64,000 nt of DNA from Candidatus Paceibacterota bacterium (GTDB lineage: Bacteria; Actinomycetota; Actinomycetes; Nanopelagicales; Nanopelagicaceae): NCBI GenBank assembly GCA_035530615.1, contig DATKUL010000002.1:558001-622000 (forward strand). Direction: 5' to 3'. The translations under genes and the position numbers were made by a program. Positions 30,012 through 39,428 of this stretch are shown piece by piece (position 1 is the first letter of the stretch; each line of letters opens with the position of its first letter). The notes beneath the pieces are model-generated. The model saw only the letters and a program-made list of their open reading frames with translations. It had not been told where the DNA came from and did not search any database.

Positions 30012-30818
30012 TTAGGTCTCGTTCGCATTGGATTTTTTTGCAGTACTCACATGAAACATCACGATAGATGCCGCAGCAGCTAAATTAAGACTTTCCGCAT
30101 TTCCAGCCATAGGAATTGAGATTTCTCTGACGCGAGAATGTCCTACCCAATCTGATAGACCGCGTGCCTCATTTCCGAAAATCCATAACGACGGTCCTTC
30201 CGCCTGTACTTCAAGAAGCGAACTCTGGGCATTCGCCTCAAGTGCAAATATTGAATCATTGGGCCAGAGTGGGAGGAGATCGGCAAACTGGACTCGCTCT
30301 ACAACCGGTAGGTGCCAGAGTGATCCAGCGCTGGCGCGGACAACTTTCGGCGAGAAAAGGTCGACGCTATTTGGTGAGGTGATAACTCCAGAGAATCCCG
30401 TGGCATCTGCGCTTCTTAAAATCGTGCCGGCGTTTCCCGGATCTTGGATTTCATTCAAGTAGATGTACTTCGAAGTTGGATCGAACACGAGCTGACCCAA
30501 AGATAACTGAGGTAACTCACAGAGCCCAATGACGCCTTGCGGGGTAACCGTCTCCCCCATCGCAGTCATCACATCATCACTCACATCCAAGATGTGGATA
30601 TGATCAATGGAGATTCCTTCGGTTTCTATTTTTCTTCGCGCGCTGCTTGTGAGGTACAAGGTTTCAATGCGCGGTATGGCACCGGTGACAGATGCTTCGC
30701 GCAGAAATTGCATGCCCTCTGCCAGGAAGAGCCCGGATTCTTTCCGCTCCTTTTTACCCCGCGAACCAAGAAGAGCCTTCACTCGCGCGATATGCGGCGA
30801 ATGAAGGCTCTCAATCAT
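30012..30818 (-). CDS. SpoU/TrmH-family RNA 2'-O-methyltransferase
   Basis: S-adenosylmethionine-dependent ribose methylation of rRNA or tRNA. The 268 residues show the SPOUT knot motifs: YLNEIQDPGNAGTILRSADA (motif 1, about 137-156), LWIFGNEARGLSD (motif 2) and ISIPMAGNAESLNLAAAAS (motif 3). The N-terminal L30e-like substrate-binding part begins SPHIARVKALLGSRGKKERK. The position between rplT and pheS is typical of Actinomycetota and suggests a 23S rRNA target. The exact nucleotide cannot be told. Confidence 0.9.
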   Translation of the reverse strand: MIESLHSPHIARVKALLGSRGKKERKESGLFLAEGMQFLREASVTGAIPRIETLYLTSSARRKIETEGISIDHIHILDVSDDVMTAMGETVTPQGVIGLCELPQLSLGQLVFDPTSKYIYLNEIQDPGNAGTILRSADATGFSGVITSPNSVDLFSPKVVRASAGSLWHLPVVERVQFADLLPLWPNDSIFALEANAQSSLLEVQAEGPSLWIFGNEARGLSDWVGHSRVREISIPMAGNAESLNLAAAASIVMFHVSTAKKSNANET

Positions 30819-30836
30819 TGGCTGGAGCGATAGAAG

Positions 30837-31193
30837 TTAAACGAGGCTCTTGCGAGCAACTTCAACTAGGGTCTTGAAAGTCTCTGGTTCGTTGGTTGCG
30901 AGTTCTGAGAGAACACGACGATCAACTTCGACTCCGGCAGCCTTCAAACCTTGGATGAAACGGTTGTAGGTCAGACCATTTGCACGGCTTGCCGCATTAA
31001 TTCGTTGAATCCACAACTGGCGGAAGTCACCTTTCTTGTCTTTGCGATCGTTGAACGCATAGACCATGGAGTGAGTAACTTGCTCTTTTGCCTTTGCATA
31101 AAGCCGTGAACGCTGTCCGCGGTATCCGCTGGCGCGCTCCAGAGTGGTACGGCGTTTCTTTGCGGCATGTACGCCACGCTTAACTCTTGCCAT
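30837..31193 (-). CDS. rplT: 50S ribosomal protein L20
   Basis: Early-assembly 23S-binding protein. The 118 residues have the family start [19 protein letters not shown] and the signature [20 protein letters not shown]. Third gene of the infC-rpmI-rplT operon. Confidence 0.97.
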   Translation of the reverse strand: MARVKRGVHAAKKRRTTLERASGYRGQRSRLYAKAKEQVTHSMVYAFNDRKDKKGDFRQLWIQRINAASRANGLTYNRFIQGLKAAGVEVDRRVLSELATNEPETFKTLVEVARKSLV

Positions 31194-31207
31194 TTAACTC
31201 GCGCTCC

Positions 31208-31405
31208 TTACTTCAAGCCAAGCATGCGCTTGGCCGTAAAAGTTACTGTTGTATTGGCCGTGGCATCTTTGCCCAAGCGACGGGTAAGTCGCGAAGACTT
31301 GTGCTCAAGAAGGTGGCGTCTGCCAGCTCGCTCGTGCATGATCTTTCCAGATCCAGTGACGCGGAAGGTCTTCTTGGCGCCACTGTGCGTTTTCATCTTT
31401 GGCAT
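31208..31405 (-). CDS. rpmI: 50S ribosomal protein L35
   Basis: The 65-residue basic protein begins [20 protein letters not shown] and ends AKRMLGLK, typical of L35. It lies between infC and rplT in the conserved order. Confidence 0.97.
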   Translation of the reverse strand: MPKMKTHSGAKKTFRVTGSGKIMHERAGRRHLLEHKSSRLTRRLGKDATANTTVTFTAKRMLGLK

Positions 31406-31445
31406 ATTCGCGATCCTCTCGTTCGTGCTCCTGTAAAACTAACTA

Positions 31446-32030
31446 CTACTCGACTTCCTGTGCCTTCGCATCGGCTTTCGCTTTGCGAGCTGCCTTCTGT
31501 TCGGCCACTGCTTCGGTCTTTCGCTTTGTCGGCCCCAGCACCATGGTCATATTGCGACCCTCTTGCTTGGGCGCGAATTCCACGAAACCGAATTCGCTAA
31601 TATCTTGAGCAAGCTTCTGCAAAAGTTTGTAGCCCAACTCCGGTCTGGTCTGTTCGCGACCTCGAAATTGCATAGTGATCTTCACTTTGTCGCCACCGCG
31701 AAGGAATTTCTCGATATGAGCCCGCTTGGTCTCATAGTCGTGACTTTCAATCTTGGGACGCATCCGAACCTCTTTGACCACGATATGGGTCTGGTTCTGC
31801 CGCGCTTCGCGTGCCTTCTGTGCGATCTCGTACTTATATTTTCCGAAATCCATGATCTTGCACACGGGCGGATTGGCATCTGGGGCGATTTCGACGAGGT
31901 CGAGACCGATTTCATCTGCCATTCGCAATGCGGTATCGATATCCACGACGCCTATTTGTTCAGCGGTTGGACCGATGAGACGAACTTGCGGTACGCGAAT
32001 GCGATCGTTGATGCGGGCTTCAGTGCTGAT
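31446..32030 (-). CDS. infC: translation initiation factor IF-3 with AUC start codon
   Basis: Binds the 30S subunit and proofreads initiation. The first ATG-type start gives a truncated 166-residue frame lacking the conserved N-terminus. The homologous part continues upstream ([20 protein letters not shown]...) to an ATC codon at 32030, preceded by AAGGAGT five bases away. This gives 194 residues with complete N- and C-domains (MQFRGRE and VLGPTKRK seen). Family knowledge: infC commonly uses AUU or another rare start so that IF-3 represses its own translation. ATC here fits that mode. Confidence 0.9.
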   Translation of the reverse strand: MSTEARINDRIRVPQVRLIGPTAEQIGVVDIDTALRMADEIGLDLVEIAPDANPPVCKIMDFGKYKYEIAQKAREARQNQTHIVVKEVRMRPKIESHDYETKRAHIEKFLRGGDKVKITMQFRGREQTRPELGYKLLQKLAQDISEFGFVEFAPKQEGRNMTMVLGPTKRKTEAVAEQKAARKAKADAKAQEVE

Positions 32031-32097
32031 ACTTACTCCTTCTTGGTTGCTCGCTTGTCAGTTGAAATATCCTGCAATGAGAGCGCCCGCGATCGAA

Positions 32098-32161
32098 GTG
32101 TCCGTATACGGACCACGACGTACCATCTCGCCGAAGCGATGAAGGTGGGAGCGGAAACTCC
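32098..32161 (-). promoter_or_regulatory. structured 5' leader of infC
   Basis: Three hairpins lie in a row on the minus strand: GGAG/CTCC at 32148-32161, a UUCG-capped CATC..GC/GC..GATG stem at 32124-32141, and the perfect palindrome GTCCGTATACGGAC at 32100-32113. They lie 70-130 bases before the infC start, in the interval between fabI and infC, which has no gene. Position suggests a ribosomal-operon leader regulating IF-3/L35/L20. Confidence 0.5.
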
Positions 32162-32235
32162 TCTTGCAGTGAACAATCCACTGGTCTGGGCGTAAGGGTA
32201 CTAGAGAGCGGGCAAAGGAAGAAATCGAGCCCCAA

Positions 32236-33003
32236 TCATCCACCAATGGCGTGAACGCCGCCGTCGACGTGGATGATCTCCCCGGTGGTCTTGGGCATCC
32301 AGTCGGAGAGCAGGACGACCGTCGCCTGTGCCGCAGGTACAGGGTCATTGAAATCCCAGGTGAGCGCTGATCGTTGGTTCCAGAGCGCCTCAAACTGCTC
32401 AAACCCCGGGATCGACTTCGCGGCGATGGTCCGCAGCGGGCCAGCGGCCACCAGATTGACTCTCACATTATCCGGACCAAGGTCGCGCGCCAGGTAGCGC
32501 GTCGTTGATTCGAGGGCAGCCTTGGCTACTCCCATCCAGTCATATTTTGGCCAGGCCACCGTGGCATCAAAGTCCAGCCCTACCACAGATGCGCCACCGG
32601 AGAACATTGGTTTGGCGGCCATTGTTAAGGATTTAAGCGAGAAAGCCGACACATGTATGGCCGTCGCCACATCGGGCCAGGCGGTGTGCAGGAAATTTCC
32701 ACCCAGGGCTGCCTCGGGGGCAAAAGCGATCGAATGCACTACCCCATCGAGGGTGGGAACGTACTGGCCCACTCGATTGGCAAGGGCCGCCAGATCTTCA
32801 TCATTGGTGACATCGAGCTCGATAACTGGGGCGGGCTTTGGAAGTCGACCAGCGATCCGTTCAGTAATTCGAAAAACGCGTCCGTAAGAACTCAGAACGA
32901 CATTGGCGCCCTCTTCTTGCGCCAAACGCGCAACATGGAAAGCAATGGAAGCCTCAGTGAGCACTCCTGTAACCAATATATTTTTTCCGTTCAGAATTCC
33001 CAT
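32236..33003 (-). CDS. fabI: enoyl-[acyl-carrier-protein] reductase (NADH)
   Basis: Last step of each fatty-acid elongation cycle. The 255-residue short-chain dehydrogenase begins NGKNILVTGVLTEASIAFHVA and has the FabI/InhA catalytic motif YDWMGVAKAALES (Tyr and Lys, about 155-165). It starts immediately after the fabG stop, the mabA-inhA order of Actinomycetota. The drug-relevant InhA family is recognised by the Y-x6-K spacing. Confidence 0.93.
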   Translation of the reverse strand: MGILNGKNILVTGVLTEASIAFHVARLAQEEGANVVLSSYGRVFRITERIAGRLPKPAPVIELDVTNDEDLAALANRVGQYVPTLDGVVHSIAFAPEAALGGNFLHTAWPDVATAIHVSAFSLKSLTMAAKPMFSGGASVVGLDFDATVAWPKYDWMGVAKAALESTTRYLARDLGPDNVRVNLVAAGPLRTIAAKSIPGFEQFEALWNQRSALTWDFNDPVPAAQATVVLLSDWMPKTTGEIIHVDGGVHAIGG

Positions 33004-33004
33004 C

Positions 33005-33712
33005 TCAATGCCCCATTCCTAGTCCACCATCAATTGGTATTACCGCACCTGTTATATACGAAGCCTTAGCGGAAGCGATAAATGCAACGACACCTGCAAT
33101 CTCCTGCGCCGAACAGAATCTGCCCAGAGGTATGGATGCTGCAATTTCGTCGCGACGTTTAGTATCGAGTTCTGCGGTCATATCCGTCTCAACAAAACCC
33201 GGTGCAACCACATTTGCGGTGATGCCACGACTACCAAGTTCGCGCGCAAACGAACGCGCCATTCCAACCAGCCCAGATTTGCTGGCCGCGTAGTTCACTT
33301 GTCCGGCAGATCCGATACTTCCCACCACCGAGCCAACGAAGATGATGCGACCCCGCTTGAGCTTGAGCATTCCGCGAGTTGCCCGCCGGGCAACTCTGAA
33401 AGCGCCTGTGAGGTTGGCATCGATGACGTCAATGAAATCTTCATCGCTCATCCGCATCACCAAGGTGTCCTTGGTGATTCCCGCGTTTGCCACTATCACC
33501 TCGGGCACGCCCAACTCTCTTTCAATCCAGGTAAAGGCCTCCTCAACGCTCTGAGTCGAGGTCACGTCCATCTGAACTGACGAAAATCCTGCGGGTGGAG
33601 TTCCGGAGCGGTAGGTAATCACGGCTTCAAAACCGGCAGCCTTCAACTCGGAGGCGATAGCAAGGCCGATCCCACGATTCCCACCGGTTATGAGAGCAAT
33701 CGGAAGAGTCAT
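33005..33712 (-). CDS. fabG: 3-oxoacyl-[acyl-carrier-protein] reductase
   Basis: NADPH-dependent ketoreductase of fatty-acid synthesis. The 235 residues contain the cofactor motif TGGNRGIG, the NAG strand (VIVANAGITKD), catalytic Ser (GSVVGSIGSAG) and Tyr/Lys (NYAASKSG), ending DGGLGMGH. First gene of the fabG-fabI pair, divergent from the DUF3099 gene with 68 bases between. Confidence 0.93.
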   Translation of the reverse strand: MTLPIALITGGNRGIGLAIASELKAAGFEAVITYRSGTPPAGFSSVQMDVTSTQSVEEAFTWIERELGVPEVIVANAGITKDTLVMRMSDEDFIDVIDANLTGAFRVARRATRGMLKLKRGRIIFVGSVVGSIGSAGQVNYAASKSGLVGMARSFARELGSRGITANVVAPGFVETDMTAELDTKRRDEIAASIPLGRFCSAQEIAGVVAFIASAKASYITGAVIPIDGGLGMGH

Positions 33713-33780
33713 GGCTAAAACCTACTGGCTACCTAGGCGTAAGTAAGAATTTCCACGCCGCAGGCGCGTAGGGTTATGCC

Positions 33781-34047
33781 ATGGGCGAGGAAATTCACGA
33801 CATTACCAGCGCTCAAAAAGGGCTCAGTAGCGATCTGCCGAGCCGTCAACGACGATATTTCATTTCCATGATGATCCGCACTGCCTGCTTTATCGCAACC
33901 GTCCTTCTCCCCAGCCCCTATCGGTGGTTCGCTTTAGGCGGGGCATTGATCCTGCCCTATGTAGCGGTGGTCATGGCCAACGCCGGTAGGGAGACGATCG
34001 CACCTGGATCTGCTGTTATTGATGACTCAACTAAAAGCATCACCTGA
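33781..34047 (+). CDS. DUF3099 small membrane protein
   Basis: The 88 residues match the actinobacterial DUF3099 pattern: ITSA near the N-terminus, RQRRYFISMMIRTACFIA, a first membrane segment, PSPYRWFALGGA and LPYVAVVMANAG in the second. Function unknown. It overlaps the SURF1-like gene by 26 bases, a conserved pairing in the phylum as far as I know. Confidence 0.85.
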   Translation: MGEEIHDITSAQKGLSSDLPSRQRRYFISMMIRTACFIATVLLPSPYRWFALGGALILPYVAVVMANAGRETIAPGSAVIDDSTKSIT

Positions 34048-34747
34048 AAAGCGTGGGAAAGAGTCCCATGCCTTTCTTTCAACCCTCATCGCCCTTGCTC
34101 TCATTGGGCTCTGTCTCTGGGCCAGCCAATGGCAGTATGAGCGGGGAGTTGCGCGCCATCAGCGAAATGCACTGATTGCATCCCAGTCCATCCTGCCTGC
34201 GACGACTCTCGACCAAGTCGAAAGAGAGATTACTTCAGCAGAATGGCGCCAGGTCGAAGTGATCGGCGTTTTTGATCCGACTCACCAAATCCTGCTGCGC
34301 AATAGATATTCGCAAGGGGCGTATGGGTTTGATTTGTTAACTCTCTTTACCGACACCAGAGATCGATCATTCTGGGTCGACCGCGGTTGGATCGCACCCG
34401 GGAAATCTGCAACCGTCACACCAGAACTTCCGCCGACAGTTACTACTCCAGTGACAATAACTGGAAGAATTAGATTGGATCGCTCCCTTCCGCAAGGTTC
34501 GTTCTTTGCAGTCTCGCCTGGAAGTGAGAATCTCATTGAGAAATGGAATGCGCGCAGCGGTAGTCGCGTACAGACAGAGACCTTCTATGTAGACCTGCTC
34601 TCATCATCCAATCCGGAAATGACGCCTAAGGTGCCCGTCGAACTGCCAGAACTCTCCGATGGCCCACATATGGCTTATGCATTGCAGTGGATTTTCTTTG
34701 CAGGCCTAGTCGTGTATGGACGATTACTCTTGCGTCGCGCTCGATAA
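34022..34747 (+). CDS. SURF1 family protein (cytochrome oxidase assembly)
   Basis: SURF1 proteins help assemble haem-copper oxidases in the membrane. The 241 residues have an N-terminal membrane helix (TLIALALIGLCLWASQWQYERG), the family segment GAYGFDLLTLF, a WVDRGWI strand and a C-terminal helix (MAYALQWIFFAGLVVYGRLLLRR). Start ATG 34022 lies inside the DUF3099 gene. The 3' end overlaps the convergent ABC transporter gene by 24 bases. Confidence 0.88.
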   Translation: MTQLKASPEKRGKESHAFLSTLIALALIGLCLWASQWQYERGVARHQRNALIASQSILPATTLDQVEREITSAEWRQVEVIGVFDPTHQILLRNRYSQGAYGFDLLTLFTDTRDRSFWVDRGWIAPGKSATVTPELPPTVTTPVTITGRIRLDRSLPQGSFFAVSPGSENLIEKWNARSGSRVQTETFYVDLLSSSNPEMTPKVPVELPELSDGPHMAYALQWIFFAGLVVYGRLLLRRAR

Positions 34748-36598
34748 ATCCTGTCTCGCGTATAACTCACTATACAAACCGTTGGATGCCACCAACTCTT
34801 CGTGGGTGCCGCGCTCGGCAATCGCACCATTATCTAAGACAAGAATCTGATCGGCTTCCATGACAGTGCTCAACCTGTGTGCAATCACAATGCTGGTCCT
34901 TCCTTGCAGCGCGGTACGCAGGGCTTCATGAACCATCGACTCATTCTCAGAATCTAAATGTGCGGTGGCCTCATCCAGGATGACGATGGATGGTGATTTC
35001 AAAAGTAACCGCGCAATTGCCAGGCGTTGTTTCTCGCCGCCGGAGAGTCGATGGCCCCGCTCTCCCACCATTGTATCCAGGCCATTGGGCAGACTCTCAA
35101 TGAGAGACCAGATACGTGCCGCTTCGCATGCGGCTCTCATCTCTTCATGAGTCGCATCAGGTTTCGCATATCGGAGATTTTCGGCAATCGTGTCGTGAAA
35201 TAAATGGGCATCTTGCATGACGACACCGATGGAAGTGCGCAAACTTTCAAGAGTCAAACTTCGGACATCAACATCGCCAACGAGTACTGCACCTGAAGTC
35301 ACATCATAAAGTCTTGGGATGAGTGCGCTGATCGTTGTCTTACCCGCCCCGGAGGGACCCACCAATGCAGTCATTGTGCCCGGTGCCGCCACGAAAGAAA
35401 TTCCCTTGAGAATTTGGCCGCTCGGGACCGTCTCTGGTTTCGATACGGACTCCAACGAAGCAAGAGATATTTCGTGGGCCTGCGGATAGGAGAAATCAAC
35501 ATCTCTGAATTCAACTGAAAGTTTGCCCTCATGGAGTGGCTGAGCATCCACGCGATTTTGCACCATGGGGGCGAGATCAAGAACTTCAAAAACTCGTTCG
35601 AAGGAAACGAGTGCGGTCATTACGTCGACACGGACATTCGAGAGTGCCGTCAATGGACCATAGAGCCGTCCGAGAAGTGCAGTGATCGCCAGCAACGTCC
35701 CCACAGTGACTCCACCAGAAATAGCGAGGTGACCGCCAATTCCGTAGGCAAAGGCTGTCGCAACCGCAGCGACGCTTGTGAGAGCGACAAAGAAGAGTCG
35801 ATTAAGGAGGGCAATGGAAATTCCTATATCTGCCACCCGCCGAGCTTTAGTCGAGAAAAACTCATGCTCCCGCTTTGGTTCTCCATAAAGAGCAACCAGC
35901 ATTGCTCCTGAGACGTTAAAGCGCTCGGTCATGGTGCTGGACATCTCGGCATTGAGTTGGAAGGACTGCCGAGTAAGACCTTGCAATTTTTTTCCCACCC
36001 ATTTAGTTGGAAGCAGAAAAAGAGGGAGAAGTACCAGAGAGACGGCCGTAATCTGCCAGGAGAGAACAAGCATCGTTACGAGTACGAGTACCAAGCTCAC
36101 CACATTGCTCACGACCCCTGAGAGCGTTGCAGTAAATGCTTGCTGCGCTCCTATGACATCGGAGTTAATGCGCGAAATAAGTGCGCCGGTTTGCGCACGG
36201 GTAAAGAAAGCAATGGACTGACGCTGTACATGCGCAAAGACAAGTGAACGCAGATCATAAATCAAGCCCTCTCCAATACGTGATGAGAACCAACGCCCAA
36301 CAATGCTCATCAGCGAATCTGCAATCGCAAGGAGTCCCACCAAGATTGCCAGACGAGTGACCAATGCACCGTTACGAGGGATCACTCCCTCATCAATTAG
36401 TTGGCGGAGAAGAAGCGGAGTCGCGATCACCAGTACGGCATCTATGACGACGGTTACGAGAAAGAAAATGATCTGCCATTGGTAAGGTTTCGCAAACGAG
36501 GCGATCCGACGGATCGTTCCGGGCTTTAATTTCTGGTTCTTAACGGATGGATCTGCCAGCATCGACCGAAAAGACATCCAAGCCGCGTGATTGGACAT
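34724..36598 (-). CDS. ABC exporter (fused membrane and ATPase domains)
   Basis: The 624-residue half-transporter has six membrane helices in residues about 35-330 and a nucleotide-binding domain with Walker A GPSGAGKTT, signature LSGGEKQRLAIARLLL, Walker B IVILDEATAHLD and the H-loop IAHRLST. It presumably works as a homodimer (type IV, MsbA/LmrA-like). Substrate unknown. It follows sufT by 3 bases and could be in the same transcript. Confidence 0.88.
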   Translation of the reverse strand: MSNHAAWMSFRSMLADPSVKNQKLKPGTIRRIASFAKPYQWQIIFFLVTVVIDAVLVIATPLLLRQLIDEGVIPRNGALVTRLAILVGLLAIADSLMSIVGRWFSSRIGEGLIYDLRSLVFAHVQRQSIAFFTRAQTGALISRINSDVIGAQQAFTATLSGVVSNVVSLVLVLVTMLVLSWQITAVSLVLLPLFLLPTKWVGKKLQGLTRQSFQLNAEMSSTMTERFNVSGAMLVALYGEPKREHEFFSTKARRVADIGISIALLNRLFFVALTSVAAVATAFAYGIGGHLAISGGVTVGTLLAITALLGRLYGPLTALSNVRVDVMTALVSFERVFEVLDLAPMVQNRVDAQPLHEGKLSVEFRDVDFSYPQAHEISLASLESVSKPETVPSGQILKGISFVAAPGTMTALVGPSGAGKTTISALIPRLYDVTSGAVLVGDVDVRSLTLESLRTSIGVVMQDAHLFHDTIAENLRYAKPDATHEEMRAACEAARIWSLIESLPNGLDTMVGERGHRLSGGEKQRLAIARLLLKSPSIVILDEATAHLDSENESMVHEALRTALQGRTSIVIAHRLSTVMEADQILVLDNGAIAERGTHEELVASNGLYSELYARQDLSSATQE

Positions 36599-36601
36599 TA
36601 A

Positions 36602-36913
36602 TTAAACGGTAAAGCCCAGAGCGCGTAATTGCTCCCGTCCGTCATCTGTAATTTTGTCTGGTCCCCAGGGCGGCATCCACACCCAGTTGATCCGAACATC
36701 CTCGGTCAATGGCGCAAGAGCAGCGCGTGTCTGGTCTTCAATCACGTCTTGTAAGGGACAGGCAGCAGAGGTCAAGGTCATGTTGAGAATCGCAATATTG
36801 CTCTCATCGACCATGATGTCGTAGATGAGACCGAGGTCCACCACGTTGATACCCAATTCTGGGTCGACAACATCCTTCATTGCCTCTGTCACATCATCTA
36901 TCTTTGCGACCAT
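36602..36913 (-). CDS. sufT: SufT-like iron-sulfur assembly protein (DUF59/MIP18 family)
   Basis: The 103 residues show the DUF59 core: DVVDPELGINVVDLGLIYDI, MTLTSAACPLQDVIEDQ and WVWMPPWGPDKITDDGREQLRALGF. Family members help mature or deliver Fe-S clusters. The ATG at 36913 has GGAGGAG upstream. Last gene of the SUF operon. Confidence 0.9.
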   Translation of the reverse strand: MVAKIDDVTEAMKDVVDPELGINVVDLGLIYDIMVDESNIAILNMTLTSAACPLQDVIEDQTRAALAPLTEDVRINWVWMPPWGPDKITDDGREQLRALGFTV

Positions 36914-36945
36914 TCTTCTCTCCTCCAGGTGCCTACTTTAGCGAT

Positions 36946-37380
36946 CTATTTACCTTGAATTTGCACTGCTGCGTCCTTGAAAGCCATCCACCCTAAAAGG
37001 GCACACTTAATTCGGGCTGGGTACTTGGAGACGCCCGCAAATGCCACTGCGTCTTCCAAAACGCTCTCATCGCCTTTCTCGGTTCCCTTGCTCTGCATAA
37101 GTGCTACAAACGAGTCCAAAATCGGAGTTGCATCGATGAGGGTCTTGCCGTTCAAAAGTCCGGCCATCATGGATGCGCTCGCCATGGAAATTGAACATCC
37201 CATGCCATCCCACGAAATTTCAGCGCAACCATCTTTCAAGGAGAGATTGAGAGTGAGTTCGTCACCGCAACTGGGATTGACATGATGAACCTGGACGTCA
37301 GGATTGGCCGAAAGTCCCTTATGTTCTGGTCTCTTGTAATGATCAAGAATTACCTCTTGATACAAGCTATCGAGTTGCAT
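36946..37380 (-). CDS. sufU: SufU sulfur-acceptor / scaffold-like protein
   Basis: Zn-dependent sulfurtransferase that accepts sulfane sulfur from SufS. The 144 residues have three conserved Cys regions, NPSCGDELTL, GMGCSISMASASMM and RIKCALLGW, with the IscU-like fold start LYQEVILDHYKRPEHKG. The start adjoins the end of sufS. Confidence 0.93.
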   Translation of the reverse strand: MQLDSLYQEVILDHYKRPEHKGLSANPDVQVHHVNPSCGDELTLNLSLKDGCAEISWDGMGCSISMASASMMAGLLNGKTLIDATPILDSFVALMQSKGTEKGDESVLEDAVAFAGVSKYPARIKCALLGWMAFKDAAVQIQGK

Positions 37381-38648
37381 CAGCGGCTGCCAAAATATTC
37401 TTGGGCGTTCGAGACGCCAGCGATCAGTGCATCAATATCCGCCGCATCGTTATAGAGGTACACAGAGGCGCGGGTTGTGGAATTAACACCCAACTTGCGA
37501 TTCAGGGGCCAGGCACAATGATGCCCCGTCCGCACCGCGATTCCTTGGCTATCAAGAAACTGCCCAACATCATGGGGATGAATATCTTTAACTGCGAAGG
37601 AGACAACTCCACCGCGCATATCCAGATCGCGCGGACCGAAGATTTGAACGTCCTGGTTTGACTCGAACCCGCGAAGTAACCGACTCGTTAAAGCAACTTC
37701 GTGATCGTGAATTTTCTCCAAGCCGATTGTGGTTAGGTAATTCAACGCCGCTCCAAGACCGACCGCCTGGGCCATATTGGGCACTCCCGCTTCAAACTTA
37801 CGGGGCGCAGATGCCCAGGTTGAATCCGTCATCGTCACTGACTCGATCATCGATCCACCGAAGAGGAATGGAGGCAATTCATCGAGCAATTCGCTTTTGC
37901 CCCAGAGAACGCCGACGCCAGTTGGACCCAAACTCTTATGACCAGAAAACGCGAGAAAATCAATCCCGAGAGCAACAACATCAACTTTCATGTGGGGAAC
38001 CGATTGACAAGCATCCAAAACAACAACTGCACCTACATCGTGCGCGCGCGCGACAATTGCATCCAGCGGATTGATCGTCCCCAGTACATTTGATTGGTGC
38101 GTAACGGCAACCACCTTGGTGTTCGCAGTTATAACGGACTCAATATTTGAAAGATCCAACCGTCCATTCGCGTCCACATTGAACCAGGCGAGTTCGGCAC
38201 CTGTACGTTTAGCCAATTCTTGCCAAGGGATCAGATTCGCGTGATGTTCCATCTCAGTGACAACAATTCGATCATTGCTCGTAAGGTGAAAGCGATTGCT
38301 CTTATCTGCATTACCGAAGGAATATGCGAGAAGATTCAGACTCTCCGTAGCGCTCTTTGTAAAAATAATCTCATCAACATCTGCACCTAGGAATTTGGCG
38401 ACGATGGAACGGGCACCTTCATAGGCATCGGTTGCCTCTTCGGCCAGCTGATGAGCACCTCGGTGTACCGCTGCGTTATTTCTGCGATAGAAATTTGATT
38501 CAGCTTGAATTACCTCTAGCGGTTTTTGACTAGTGGCGCCACTATCTAAATAGATCAGCCGCTTGTCCCCGCGGATCAACCGCTCGAAGATGGGAAAATC
38601 TTTGCGGATCAGAACGCCGTTGAGAGTCATAGTTGTAAGAGAGGTCAT
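37380..38648 (-). CDS. sufS: cysteine desulfurase SufS
   Basis: PLP enzyme releasing sulfur from cysteine for Fe-S assembly. The 422 residues show the PLP lysine in FSGHKSLGPTGVGVLWG and the catalytic Cys in RTGHHCAWPLNR, with the class V aminotransferase start YLDSGATSQKP. The ATG directly follows the sufC stop; a second ATG at 38630 is an alternative. Confidence 0.95.
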   Translation of the reverse strand: MTSLTTMTLNGVLIRKDFPIFERLIRGDKRLIYLDSGATSQKPLEVIQAESNFYRRNNAAVHRGAHQLAEEATDAYEGARSIVAKFLGADVDEIIFTKSATESLNLLAYSFGNADKSNRFHLTSNDRIVVTEMEHHANLIPWQELAKRTGAELAWFNVDANGRLDLSNIESVITANTKVVAVTHQSNVLGTINPLDAIVARAHDVGAVVVLDACQSVPHMKVDVVALGIDFLAFSGHKSLGPTGVGVLWGKSELLDELPPFLFGGSMIESVTMTDSTWASAPRKFEAGVPNMAQAVGLGAALNYLTTIGLEKIHDHEVALTSRLLRGFESNQDVQIFGPRDLDMRGGVVSFAVKDIHPHDVGQFLDSQGIAVRTGHHCAWPLNRKLGVNSTTRASVYLYNDAADIDALIAGVSNAQEYFGSR

Positions 38649-39401
38649 TTAGCTAACGACGTACTCTGCATATCCGTTCTCTTCCAACTTATCTGCCAGT
38701 TCGGGTCCGCCTTCTTCAACGATGTGGCCATTGGCAAAGACGTGAACGAAATCTGGCTTGATGTAGCGCAAAATGCGGGTGTAGTGGGTGATGAGAAGGA
38801 CTCCCAGGTTGTTGGCTTCCTTCGCCCGATTAACACCTTCGGAGACGATGCGAAGTGCATCTACATCGAGCCCCGAATCAGTCTCATCAAGGATGGCAAT
38901 CTTTGGCCGCAGCAATTCCAACTGCATGATTTCGTGACGCTTCTTCTCGCCACCGGAGAATCCCTCATTCACGTTCCGCTCAGAGAAGGCGGGATCCATA
39001 TTGAGGGCGTTCATGGCGGCCTTCACCTCACCGACCCAGGTACGCAACTTGGGAGCTTCTCCTCGAAGAGCGGTAGCTGCCGTACGGAGGAAGTTTGAAA
39101 CGGAAACTCCTGGAACTTCAACCGGATACTGCATCGCTAAAAAGAGACCGGCCTTGGCGCGTTCATCAACCTTCATAGCCAGCACATTCGCACCATCAAG
39201 AGTGACGGTGCCACCAGTGACTGTGTATTTGGGATGACCGGCAATGGAATATGCAAGGGTGGACTTGCCCGACCCGTTCGGTCCCATGATGGCGTGAGTT
39301 TCACCCGATCGAATTGTCAGATCGACGCCCTTCAAAATTTCAATAGCGCCCTTTTCCGTGATTACCGAAACTTCCAGTCCGCGGATCTCCAGTGTGCTCA
39401 T
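38649..39401 (-). CDS. sufC: SUF ATPase SufC
   Basis: ABC-type ATPase of the SufBC2D scaffold. The 250 residues have Walker A GPNGSGKSTL, signature FSGGEKKRHEIMQL and Walker B KIAILDETDSGLDVD, which is the SufC form of these motifs. AGGAG precedes the ATG. Transcribed between the Rieske gene and sufS. Confidence 0.95.
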   Translation of the reverse strand: MSTLEIRGLEVSVITEKGAIEILKGVDLTIRSGETHAIMGPNGSGKSTLAYSIAGHPKYTVTGGTVTLDGANVLAMKVDERAKAGLFLAMQYPVEVPGVSVSNFLRTAATALRGEAPKLRTWVGEVKAAMNALNMDPAFSERNVNEGFSGGEKKRHEIMQLELLRPKIAILDETDSGLDVDALRIVSEGVNRAKEANNLGVLLITHYTRILRYIKPDFVHVFANGHIVEEGGPELADKLEENGYAEYVVS

Positions 39402-39428
39402 TTTCTCCTCTTTCGGTTTGCGTATTCG

